A stretch of DNA of 64,000 nucleotides from Hymenolepis diminuta (Eukaryota; Platyhelminthes; Cestoda; Cyclophyllidea; Hymenolepididae): assembly GCA_900708905.1 (NCBI GenBank), contig CAADRB010000034.1, positions 1,414,319-1,478,318 on the forward strand. The letters are read 5' to 3'. Position 1 is the stretch's first letter. Each line of letters begins with the position of its first letter. A program made the translations under genes and the position numbers. A model generated the notes under the pieces. That model ran no database searches, was not told where the DNA came from, and saw only the letters and a program-made list of their open reading frames with translations. Positions 14,701 to 22,830 of the stretch are shown here, in pieces.

Positions 14701-17700
14701 AACCACCATGCACTGCCTACGTACATATACAAAACACACGTGTTTGTGTGCATTTACATTAATGAAGAATAAATCACTGTCCGTTAGGTAGTCAATCATT
14801 TAGTCCAGTGCAGGTGTGGCACTGGGCTTGATTAGATTGATAGGTGCTGTCTTGTCATCCTATAACGCCGCGGCGGTGGCCGACGCTTTACCGCGCTACA
14901 GAAAGTGACAAGCCCACACTACCTTGAGGCAAGCAGAAGCACACCAATCAAGCGGCCTAAAACACTGTGCATTCACGTGGCACTATTGATCAATTGACGG
15001 GTGTCATAAATTACTTGATTTGATTGAAAGGTGTGCACACAAGTATGCATGGGCAAAGTAAGTGCATGTATAGACGCCATACACGCTTACTGAGTGGCAA
15101 CAATAGTCCCCTATTTCCCCAAATTGCCTTGACAAATACTAAAGAATGCTAATGATTACCGATATCCTATCTCCCCTTTCAAATGTTTTCCGCGTCTGTG
15201 TATAACTACTTCTGACCCGCCTAAAATAGCTTCCGGTTCACAATCTATCTGTCTGGAACTATTTTGCAACGGAAGTGTTTAAAACAAGTCAAATTTTGGT
15301 AGGAAAATTTCGTGCATATGCATGGAGTGAGGCCACTTTCTCTCAATTTGCCCGTCTTCAAACGAGGTTGATTTGAGCAAACCTTCGAATGCATGAGCAA
15401 ATGAGAGGACATATATCATTAAAGACGGGCGACAGCTATAAATTTTCCTCCTTCTCTCCAAATATAGCGTGAGCTGCTCTAGAAAGATAGTGAGCTTTCG
15501 CGTGCGTGATTGAATGAATGAGCACACTGAGTATACGACACTGAGCTCGTGGTTTCCACTATGTGAAAATACATAACCACTAAGTTGGAGAATGGGTACA
15601 AGCAATAACCTCGAGGATTGCTAAGGGGGATGGCTTAAAATCCAGGTCTAATCCTGGGGTTTTTAACTACAACTCCTACTACGCGGACTTTGTATATTGT
15701 TACGTTTTGTGGAGATATATCCGTACATGCGTCCCCTTCCCCACCCTGGTTAGAATAGCGTGGGGAGAAAAGGAGAGAGAGCTGGTCAATGTTCCTGAAA
15801 CTGGAACCGACCTTGTTCTTGGATTCCAGTTGGGAGCGGTAGGAAATGGGGAAGGGGTGGTGGCAGTGATAGTAGTAGTGGTTTTGAGATAGAGCGAGCG
15901 TAAAATCGCTAGAAGCCATTAGGATTAAATGAGAGTGACCTAACTTGACTTACATTCTCAGCAAAGGCAAGGATATCACTGTCAAAGGAGACAGAAGACC
16001 ATACGGTGGGTTCACCAGTAGACATCGGGTTCTGTTGAAGTCCATCTGTAGACGTCCTCGAGTTGTTTCTATCACGAGGCGTACAAGTGGCCAGTTCGCA
16101 CTTCTCAAAGATCAGCATTAGGAGGGGATAGAGGGGATGACTATAGTACAAAAAGACAAAAAGTTAGCTGATAGTGATGCCTAGAACTTCCCACCCGTTA
16201 ATTAAAAAAACCTGTTCCGGACGTTTGGCGTGAAAGTAGGCCATTGGAGTTTCTGGAAGCATTATCGTGGAGTGTCCTAGGAGAGAGAGAAGGAGAGAAG
16301 GCAAATTAAATCTCCCAGTGCTTCTCTCCGCCTCTCTAGCTCCATATCCTCTATATCAACTACTATTCGGTTGATGAGTCACTGAGAATGAGAGAGAAGA
16401 GAGAGATAAGGAGAGCGAGACCGTGACAGTATGGCCGCTAACAACCACCATTACTACAATCATCTCAACTTCGATGACTTCTACCGTCATCTCTCTCCCT
16501 CCCCCTCTCTCTCAAGTAAGCAAGACGTGATGCACATATACACACGCAAGGAATCGATGATAGGGGGAAGGAGTGGGAGATGAGATGGAGTGATAGGTGA
16601 TGTAGGCTTGCTGTCACCACTACTCTCTTCGGGCATAAACAGAGAAGAGTAAAGAGTAGTGCGAGAGAGAAAAGGGGAGAACTTCGCAGTTTGTTGCGAT
16701 GAGTCAGGCTAGAGATAAAATCAACTACCTATCACGGTAGGTAAACCGCAGTAAACATTAACTTAGGTGGAGTCAGGGAAGAGGCAGCGCACGAGACACA
16801 ATAGAGACGCCTCACGATTTGGTCATACTACTGATATCTTGAATTCAGTAGAATAGCATAAGAATAAAACTTACTCATAGATAGCCTGTTGGGACGCGGC
16901 TAAAGGAGGTGGAGGCGGTGGCGCATAGGATTGATCAGAAAAATGCTGACCACTTTGGGCTGCGGGTTGCTGTTGCATAGAATGAGAGGGCATCCTGGGA
17001 TCCACTGCTAGTCGGCTTTGAGCAGGAGGCGAGGGGGGTCTGTTACCAGACATAGAATAGGAAGAGGGTCTAGGGGAATATAGAGGGGTGGGTTGAGGTT
17101 GAGGGGTGGAGGAGGGGGTTACAGAAGAGGAAGCGTCTTGAGGAAAGTTTGACCCCATTGCAGTGGATTGAAGGTGGGGATCAGTTGACCTTGAGGTGGG
17201 ATAGTTTGTGTTACTGCTGCTGCTGCCATGGTAACGAGAGGAAGATGAGGCACCGTCATTTGCAGAGTTACTCGGTGGTGTTGAGTTCGAACTCTCGCTA
17301 GCACTATTGAATCGTTGTTGCCCTTGACCTTGTGGTGTTGTCTGAGAAGGTTGCGATTGAGTTTGCTGTTGGTGGGACTCCTCAGAGGAAATTAGATGAC
17401 TGGTTTCACCGGGCGGGGTAGTCTAAAAAGTACAGAGAATAGATCACCCGATATGTGCATGTACACGCATAGCACTAGTGCACAGCACAACGCATACTTC
17501 AAACGAAATTAGACGAAAATTATGCCCCTGTTTAGAGTGAGAGAGAGGAAAGGAACAGGCAAGCTAGCAAGTCGGCGGGCCTATGTGCACAAAAAGGGTC
17601 TTAGCTTTTCTGTGAAGCAAAGCAAGCGCATGGAACGTTGTTGCACGCATTAGTGTTTGATCTGACCTTTTGCAGTTGTACATTAGAGACTACTGGATGA

Positions 17701-20700
17701 AGGCTCGCTGCTTCTGACTTTTTACTTTCTCTTTCTCTAACTAACTACGTACATTCTGCCGCCTAGATCACCTACTTCACGCACATACAAGATATGCACT
17801 ACAAGTCATCGGAAAATACTGATAAAGCAGGCAGTCAGATGAAATCTCTGATATCCTCTATGCGATCAGGAGGTTATACTCAACCGTCTTCCTTGATCGC
17901 CTAGAAAAAAAAGGAAGCCCATTTGATTTGACCGGAAAATGAGTCAGAAATGATAAGGGCGCATGTTGTTAGTTCGCGTCCCGCGTGTGAACGTATGAGT
18001 GAGTGTGGTCTCTGATTGGTAGAAGCAACTGACACGCACTTGCACTACCGCACGTGGCCAACACGTGAGCAGACTTTTTAATTTTAATCACAGAAACACA
18101 TATAGCTGTCGTAATTTGATTTGATTTTAACAGACGGACTAGTTATCTAAGCTGTCACGAGGCTAATCTGGCAGGGGGAGACAAGTTAATGATGAAATAT
18201 TCGAGGAAGTTAGATATTGATAGCTAAAACAGGTTTCGTTCAAGCAGATGATCCAATCTCCTGTTTTCTAACTGCCAGTTCTACTCGTCCATTTAGCTAG
18301 GTCTATTTACAAGATCCATAGTCTCAACTGCTCCATATATAACAGAAAATATTGCAAATTTAAGATACCTTACTAAGCAAAATGAGAAACAGCCTTGCTA
18401 TTCACCTTTTAACCTCAAATACATCGACAGTTTACAAGTCCCAAATCTACAAATTACCAACACAAATATATATCACAATGCATTCTAAAAATCTTAAACA
18501 AGCCTGAGAAAATAGGCAACGTTCTACTAAGAATGAACTGAAGTGCTGAGAATTTAAAATACTCCCTGAGAAGAAAGTTTGGCTCATTAAAACAAAAGAA
18601 GCTTTTCACATCATCCACACGTAATCTCAAGGTAAAGAATGAAAACATATTGAGCTGATATCAAACTTTTTTACACTTTATTTACGTGCTATAGACGTAA
18701 ATTCGAGTAAAGGATATATATATATATTGAGATTTCGGTAGATTATTTACTGGATTTCCTTTTCCTCTCTAAAGAAGGGAATAAGGTTTAAACAAATTGA
18801 GAGATTAATTAGCCCGTGGAGAACGAGGAATGGAAGAAGCGAGAAAGGAGAGATTTGTAAACAATTCCGGTGGCATTTTACTGGCACTATGAAAAATCAA
18901 CCACCCCTAAGGAGAGAGGGAATAAGGAAAAGAAGAGAGCGGGCAGAGAATGAAGAAGACGAAAGACCCCGCGCCTGTGACTAAGCCCTCCCGCCACTTT
19001 CAAACGAATAGGTCAAGTGTACATAAGGAACAGAGCTAGAGAGACTAACTAAAAACAAGCACATCTTCCGACAATTTTAATGCACAATTCTAATGTGAAC
19101 TTTTTAGGTCCCCCATCTCTCCTTTTCGAATCCCTATACTCTCTATCATGAAGTCTTCTGTCGGTGTTTCATGAAAGCGATAAATATCCCATTCCATCAA
19201 GACTTGAATTCGATTTCCATACATGTAGGCTGATTGGGTGTTCTTGTCAGCTGAATATTATTGAAAAATGATACTTAAATAAAGAGATTGGGTCTTTTTG
19301 GGAAACTAGTCACCACTTTCTGTCATAAAACCAAGAAAAGGAAGCAAAATCTGGTAGTGGTGCTCATGGATTTAATGACTCGGAAAACAGACATCTTAGT
19401 CCACGAATGAGTCCGAGATAATCACCGCAATTATCGCACATATACCGTCATTAGAGAGAGAATATGGAATGAACAAATGGACACAAGAAGACGTTCTCTT
19501 TGTGTACGAGCGAAGGGGTGTATTAATTATTGATCAAACAGGAAGAGGGAGCGAAGGGACAGAGGAAAGGGAGCGATAGAGTTAAAAAAGGGACACAAGA
19601 CAAATATCGTGTTTCTGAGGTTGGTAGTGGAGATACGCCAGAGAGAGCTGATTGATTTGGTGGAAAAAATGCAGCAAACTTAGCAGCCTAGGCAGTGAGT
19701 GAGCAAATGAGGCGAAATACGAGCTCATTTTGCTTGCTGCAAACATTCGCACACACGTGAAGATATAAGTCACACGCACAAGGATGAGCACAGATATGAA
19801 CCCCAATCTTGGACACCAACACATCAATGGCTGCTCGATTATGCACACACAGGCAGTTAGGGGCAGTGATTTACGTCTATAGCTAGCCTGTTACTTTTTT
19901 CGTTTCAAGCCAAAAAACGTAGACTGGTGCGTATGCGAAACACTACCAGTGTGGGGACTAACTACGGGATATAGTGATGTTTTCGGGGTATTTACTCATA
20001 TAGTCTAGACATGGTCGAGACAGCTAGGAGATATGTACTGCTAAAGTACTGATTCATTGTCTAATCCTCGATGCATTCTGTCTAATATTTGAACTAATTA
20101 GCCAGACGTTTATCTTAATAAATCTCTTAAAATACCTCTTCCCATCTTAACCCGATTCTCTTATTAAAAACTGCTGTTTGATTAACAAAGCGCAAACAGA
20201 TTCAATTAAAATTAGAAAGCTAATAGGAGAGTAATGGCCAGTCTCTCATCTCAATTTTACCCCTTAAAACATTTTCAGTTACTAGTAATTTTTAATACCG
20301 ATAGTATATAATTATTAAATAAAAATAAATGAGTGTACAGACAAGTAGAAACAACCGAAATCGAGGTTAATTTAATTACAGCTTTATTAAATAATCTGAT
20401 TTCCAAATATTATTTAATCTTAAATATAACCAAAGGATAATGCCGAAAGACTTGGAGCTAAATTCTGAATTCCAATTTCACAAATTGGACTCCCTCTCCC
20501 TAAATCCGAAAACTCAACAAAACTGAGCCTTTTGGATTAATTTAACAATACATTTACCTTAAAATAAATGATTGATATTTATTTGTATTATAGTATCAAC
20601 AAAACTATCAAAGCCATTGGCTTTAGTTTTAAATCCTATGGAAGCAATGGTGGTCAAACCTGTTGCCTATTAGAAAATTGCCGCGCTCACAAATCTATTT

Positions 20701-21981
20701 TAGAGATTCTTGCTTCATATGGATAACCTAAACAAAAACTTGATAATACAGGAAAATACGAATATATTTTCTCCAGTCTGATGCGGTTAAATTGAAAGAG
20801 GAAACTCCAAACTGCAAAGACAAAGTTTTTCTATCCTTCGTTACAAAATAAGACTGCTCGGCCAAGACAATATGTGCTAGCTTCAAAAGTTAGAGAACGA
20901 TTATTCATAATTTTAGGAGAACTCAAAGGTTTCTTGGATCTGCTCGATAAAAATACTGCATCTTCTCGTTACATTATCTTGAATAACCATCAAAGAACTG
21001 CTCGAGGTTTGACAAGGTCTAATGAGAATCGTCTACTAGGTTTTGAGTTATCAAATCCCACGTGCCGGCTGAATGTTGTTAGACCCTTCTTCTGTACATA
21101 TATCTCCCCGCACTCTCATGCTATTACTCATTGAGTCCGCGGACCGGTAGAACAAAGGCTCATAAATTTTCCCCACCAACACACATACACATACACACTG
21201 GGCTAGGCCACCGCTGCTGCCGACGCGCCGGAACTGAAAATATTCCACGTATATACAGAGGAGCTCCATCATCTGCTGCGGTGTGTAAACACAAATAGAA
21301 AAAAAATTAACTCCTCTCATTAACTAGAAGTAGTCAAAAGAATGATGAACTTACTAACTCGCTCAAAGATAGGAAGGTTCTCAGAACTATTCTGTGTCTG
21401 CGACCAAGTTTCCTCATTAATCAAAAATTCTTATCAATGACAACCCACTACAGTACCACTGAATTAAATTAGTGGGGACCTAGGAGATCAGCTTACATTT
21501 GAAGAAAACTTGCTCTACCTTAACCTATCGTCACGATTTTGGGTTGTTATGCTTAACCAATTCTATAGTCCTTTGAGTGGAAACGTCTGCCAACACTCAT
21601 CTTAGGTAGAAGGATGGCATACCAAAATTCCAAAAAATGGATAGGGGAAAACTCATTCTGACAGCCCTCTGCCGATAAGTGATAACCAATTTTGTTAGCT
21701 ACTAGAAAGTGAGCAATGGTTGCGGATTATTTGGAAGGGTTACAAGAAGGACCAATTCCTTAAATCAACATTTGTCACTCAACATTGTACTGAGAAGGAA
21801 ACGTACAATCATCTTCCAATGCTAATTTACATTAGCCCTTCTATTTCTGTGTTTTTTGAAAAGTATCTTTTATCACGAAAAATAATACAAATAAGAATGT
21901 CATACTTACCTCTTGAAGTTGAGATTTTTCCGCATTGCCATTGCTGCCTGTTCCACTAGCACTTCCGATAGAATCCGGCAT
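2092..21981 (-). CDS. Meis/hth: MEIS/Homothorax-class TALE homeobox transcription factor, 12 coding exons
   Basis: Spliced CDS join (minus strand, 5' to 3'): 21981-21910, 17422-16875, 16140-15954, 14409-14356, 14280-14230, 13709-12984, 11016-10773, 6411-6266, 6176-6100, 4212-4154, 3536-3456, 2729-2092. It totals 2883 nt, 960 residues, with every junction GT-AG and in phase. Residues 207-330 form the MEIS domain: block one reads [19 protein letters not shown] (208-226), block two [17 protein letters not shown] (288-304) continuing [12 protein letters not shown] (305-316). Residues 650-714 are the homeodomain, with the TALE loop PYP (678-680) and recognition-helix WFINARRR (702-709). The rest is low-complexity Ser/Gly/Pro/His/Ala. 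In the family, the MEIS domain binds PBC (Pbx/Exd) proteins and the complex acts with Hox proteins in the nucleus. MEIS rather than PREP is favoured by [18 protein letters not shown] before the homeodomain, and the DIHAT end. At 960 residues it is about twice the vertebrate length, through its unstructured arms. Exon 1 is the least certain part. Confidence 0.9.
2730..3455 (-). other. Intron 11 with a candidate alternative terminal exon
   Basis: A 726-nt intron. Its middle contains a good acceptor followed by a short open frame in the correct phase (3051-3091, listed separately). Nothing else recognised. Confidence 0.85.
3051..3091 (-). CDS. Candidate alternative 3'-terminal coding exon
   Basis: Acceptor ttacctttcaag at 3092 and up. 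Joined to exon 11 (phase 1), it would read [13 protein letters not shown] and stop at TAG 3051-3053, replacing the 212-residue tail with a short one. The same frame stays open beyond the TAG to a TAA at 2952-2954 and reads [11 protein letters not shown], which is oddly protein-like. The vertebrate MEIS short isoforms also end soon after the homeodomain, but there is no strong residue match here. Not proven without RNA. Confidence 0.35.
3456..3536 (-). CDS. Meis/hth: Meis exon 11 (residues 722-748, after the homeodomain)
   Basis: Acceptor ctaag/tag region at 3537-3539, donor gtaaat, phase 1 in and out. Encodes [20 protein letters not shown] then AAYGQP. It occupies the place of the vertebrate exon containing PMGGFVMDGQQHM, with a visible MD-Q-H resemblance. 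In vertebrates the next splice chooses between alternative C-termini, and this worm gene may do the same (see 3051-3091). Confidence 0.92.
3537..4153 (-). other. Intron 10
   Basis: 617 nt, donor gtcagt. No repeat, RNA gene or exon recognised. Confidence 0.9.
4154..4212 (-). CDS. Meis/hth: Meis exon 10 (residues 702-722, recognition helix)
   Basis: A 59-nt exon, acceptor cattccag, donor gtcagt. Encodes [19 protein letters not shown] plus split codons on both sides. Trp702-Phe703-Ile704-Asn705 is the homeodomain WFxN motif; Ile at position 50 and Asn at 51 are the TALE DNA-contact residues. Identical to vertebrate MEIS through DQSNR. Confidence 0.99.
4213..6099 (-). other. Intron 9
   Basis: 1887 nt, donor gtgagt, acceptor cattccag; splits the homeodomain Trp codon. 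Contains purine/pyrimidine-rich stretches around 4450-4550 and nothing I can name. Confidence 0.9.
6100..6176 (-). CDS. Meis/hth: Meis exon 9 (residues 677-701, TALE loop and helix 2)
   Basis: Separated from exon 8 by an 89-nt intron. Encodes [12 protein letters not shown] then [13 protein letters not shown] and the first two bases of Trp702. PYP is the three-residue TALE insertion between helices 1 and 2. SSETG replaces the usual AQDTG, a conservative helix change. Confidence 0.99.
6266..6411 (-). CDS. Meis/hth: Meis exon 8 (residues 628-676, acidic patch and homeodomain helix 1)
   Basis: Acceptor ttctctttag, donor gtgagt, phase 1 in and 0 out. Reads [20 protein letters not shown], then [20 protein letters not shown], then LFQHLS. 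The homeodomain N-terminal arm and helix 1 are nearly identical to MEIS ([17 protein letters not shown]). The acidic patch before the basic arm is a MEIS-class feature. Confidence 0.99.
7390..7900. other. Pyrimidine-rich, GC-elevated block in intron 7
   Basis: Plus-strand C/T-rich sequence with CT microsatellite (7530-7560). All three plus frames are open over long stretches, because T/C-rich DNA rarely forms TAA, TAG or TGA; I do not call a gene. Its composition differs from the surrounding intron, so it might be an internal promoter or regulatory element, but no motif decides this. Confidence 0.4.
10215..10660 (-). repeat. Dispersed repeat R1, degenerate copy 1
   Basis: On the minus strand it aligns by eye with the copies at 26545, 41395 and 58610. 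Shared landmarks include tatcaaagagt, a block resembling ttgtacgatatttactaaat (here ttgtaaaatatttacttaat), and a block resembling cttgtctacaatgctcagtgctt (here cttgtccacgat then atccagtgctt). It lies inside Meis intron 7 and carries AATAAA at 10598-10603 on the transcribed strand. No coding capacity seen. The least similar of the four copies. Confidence 0.55.
10773..11016 (-). CDS. Meis/hth: Meis exon 7 (residues 547-628, linker before homeodomain)
   Basis: Acceptor cttggctccacag, donor gtacgt. Encodes a Ser/Gly-rich segment beginning [20 protein letters not shown] and ending DMGSEA plus the first base of Gly628. Together with exon 8 it makes GSEAGDGL, corresponding to SSEQGDGL just before the vertebrate MEIS homeodomain. 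Ser/Arg-containing motifs are possible phosphorylation sites, by inference only. Confidence 0.93.
11017..12983 (-). other. Intron 6
   Basis: 1967 nt, donor gtaaat. Contains a TA microsatellite (11494-11517) and several T-rich, AC-rich and GA-rich low-complexity stretches. No exon seen. Confidence 0.9.
11494..11517. repeat. (TA)n microsatellite
   Basis: About 12 uninterrupted TA units in intron 6. Confidence 0.95.
12984..13709 (-). CDS. Meis/hth: Meis exon 6 (residues 305-546, end of MEIS domain and linker)
   Basis: Acceptor tttctgttctag, donor gtaaat, 242 codons in phase 0. Opens [16 protein letters not shown] then [13 protein letters not shown], closely matching the end of the MEIS domain. 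The remaining 200 or so residues are a Pro/Ser/Gly/His-rich linker with poly-Ala stretches, a Gln/His patch ([10 protein letters not shown]), and a His-rich patch ([12 protein letters not shown]). It ends AAQFGLK. Much longer than the corresponding region of vertebrate MEIS. Confidence 0.97.
13710..14229 (-). other. Intron 5
   Basis: 520 nt, donor gtgaga, acceptor tttctgttctag. A short direct repeat of 'actc' (14004-14022) is the only visible structure. Confidence 0.9.
14230..14280 (-). CDS. Meis/hth: Meis exon 5 (residues 288-304, MEIS domain block 2 start)
   Basis: A 17-codon exon, [17 protein letters not shown], matching family MIQAIQVLRFHLLELEK. Acceptor ctcttgcag, donor gtgaga. Only 75 nt of intron separates it from exon 4. 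Phase 0 at both ends. Confidence 0.97.
14356..14409 (-). CDS. Meis/hth: Meis exon 4 (residues 270-287)
   Basis: An 18-codon exon between acceptor ccctttcag and donor gtacgt, phase 0 at both ends. Encodes [18 protein letters not shown]; the end corresponds to NPELDNL of MEIS. Identified because it bridges exons 3 and 5 in frame in the place where the family has its inter-block linker. The linker is diverged. Confidence 0.9.
14410..15953 (-). other. Intron 3
   Basis: 1544 nt. Its middle (14800-15060) is GC-elevated and dense in transcription-factor-like words, listed separately. The rest is unremarkable. Confidence 0.9.
14800..15060. promoter_or_regulatory. Candidate intronic regulatory element
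   Basis: Within intron 3: a GC-rich core at 14864-14895, CCAAT at 14944-14948, a CACGTG E-box at 14974-14979, repeated TTGATT/GATTGA words and an AGGTGTG T-box half-site-like word near 15028-15036. This density is unlike the flanking intron. Meis/hth introns are known to hold conserved noncoding elements in vertebrates and insects. Function here is inference from composition only. Confidence 0.35.
15954..16140 (-). CDS. Meis/hth: Meis exon 3 (residues 207-269, MEIS domain block 1)
   Basis: Acceptor tactatag, donor gtaagt. Encodes [19 protein letters not shown] followed by TPRD, the strongest part of the MEIS N-terminal domain, which contacts PBC proteins in the family. After TPRD comes a Ser/Thr/Asn-rich stretch that replaces the usual GVAGGDVCSS segment, then [12 protein letters not shown], matching family SFNEDIAVFAKQ. 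Ends in phase 0. Confidence 0.97.
16141..16874 (-). other. Intron 2
   Basis: 734 nt, rich in GAGA/CTCT tracts (16280-16520 and 16640-16680). No exon or RNA gene recognised. Confidence 0.9.
16875..17422 (-). CDS. Meis/hth: Meis exon 2 (residues 25-206, low-complexity N-terminal arm)
   Basis: Acceptor tactttttag, donor gtaagt. It encodes a Gln/Ser/Pro-rich arm with a Gln-rich stretch near the start, a Ser/Asn/Thr-rich middle, and a run of six prolines before AASQQAIY. The codon for residue 207 (Asp, GA|T) is split with exon 3, giving AIYDHPLYPLL, where vertebrate MEIS has AIYGHPLFPLL. That match fixes the 3' junction. The arm looks disordered and is much longer than in vertebrate MEIS. Confidence 0.88.
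17990..18180. promoter_or_regulatory. Candidate intronic regulatory element with paired E-boxes
   Basis: Two CACGTG palindromes (18051-18056 and 18062-18067) lie 11 bp apart start to start, about one helical turn, with an inverted CCAAT box at 18015-18019 and A/T-rich homeodomain-type words just after. Paired sites on one helix face suit cooperative bHLH binding. Function is inferred. Confidence 0.35.
21195..21275 (-). CDS. Candidate cassette exon in intron 1
   Basis: An 81-nt (27-codon) open stretch after a strong acceptor (T-run, then cacaccgcag) and before gtatgt. Phase 0 at both ends, so it could sit between exons 1 and 2 without breaking frame. It would encode [20 protein letters not shown] then SGGLAQC. 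It is GC-rich against its surroundings. The donor is weaker than others in the gene and no homology is recognised, so it could be a chance frame. Confidence 0.35.
21910..21981 (-). CDS. Meis/hth: Meis exon 1 (start codon, residues 1-24)
   Basis: Reads [15 protein letters not shown]... and ends CTTCAAGAG before a consensus donor gtaagt; phase 0. An in-frame TAA lies 16 codons upstream (22027-22029) with no ATG between, which supports this start if the exon extends upstream as 5' UTR. It joins exon 2 in frame. It shows no homology to a known N-terminus, so it rests on the donor, the start and composition like exon 2. A different upstream exon could also be used. Confidence 0.7.
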
Positions 21982-22440
21982 GATAAAAATTGGATAGACA
22001 GGATCACGGAAGTCGATGATGTTAATTTACTCGCAGTAAAATTATCTAGATGATCGAAAGAGACTAGGAAGTTGTGTTAGAATTATCTTGTCTGCCGATG
22101 TGAAAATGATAACAAATGCTTTTTGGCAAGCGGTAAACATGTACGTATCAATGTGGGTGTGATAGAAGTGTGAATGCGTTGACGACACTACACCACGAAA
22201 CGAGACAGTCGCCGCAAGACAGAGTCTGTCTCCTCAGTTGCTTTTTTAGGATATCCAAAATAATGCTTGTGCTACCGCTGCGATTTTTTGTGCCTAATAG
22301 TGCAACCACACTTGAACGGCAGTGGGTTAGATAGGAATTGGCGAAACAACTACGTTGGTATAGACGCGAGGAAAATAGAGCGAGACAACCGGAGAGAGAG
22401 AACGACGAAGACAACGTCGGTTAGCTGTCAAAGAACAAAC
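21982..22440 (-). other. Probable 5' UTR of Meis
   Basis: Continuous with exon 1, with an in-frame stop at 22027-22029 and no convincing acceptor just upstream of the ATG. Its 5' boundary is unknown. Confidence 0.45.
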
Positions 22441-22830
22441 TATCACACACACCCGCGTTGATAGATGACTTGCGTTGAAGTGATGTGCTGGTGAATGCGT
22501 GGTGGTGCGTGTATGCTTCTACTACTACTGGTTAAGCAGCATTTGTCAAAATCTCGTGCGCCCATGCGCCTGCATGCTGGTGCGTGCGTGCGAGGATGAG
22601 AGGAAATTCGCTGGGGTGCAGACAGGGACTGTCTGGTACGCACACACACTGACGCACATCCATCATGTATACGCCTCACAGTAGTGCTGCGGACAATCTA
22701 CCAATGCGCAACAAGTAGACAGTTGATACGCCCACCTTATTGGCTCGCGCTGTCTGTGCCAATGAGGAGGTGTCTGCACGCGGCGTAATGCGTGCACTTA
22801 CACGCAGACATGCTTGTGCACTTACGCTCT
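22440..22830 (-). promoter_or_regulatory. Proximal promoter region of Meis with three CCAAT boxes
   Basis: GC- and CpG-elevated against the flanks. CCAAT at 22701-22705 (+), ATTGG at 22739-22743 (inverted), and CCAAT at 22759-22763 (+) fall within 63 bp, a spacing typical of NF-Y-dependent TATA-less promoters. It lies 0.5-0.85 kb upstream of the start codon. The transcription start cannot be placed from sequence. Confidence 0.45.

Larger units (their letters stand above)
17423..21909 (-). other. Intron 1
   Basis: 4487 nt, the longest intron. Contains a candidate regulatory element at about 17990-18180, GA-rich stretches (18820-19000, 19540-19600), an AT-rich section (20240-20600) and a candidate cassette exon at 21195-21275. 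Confidence 0.8.
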
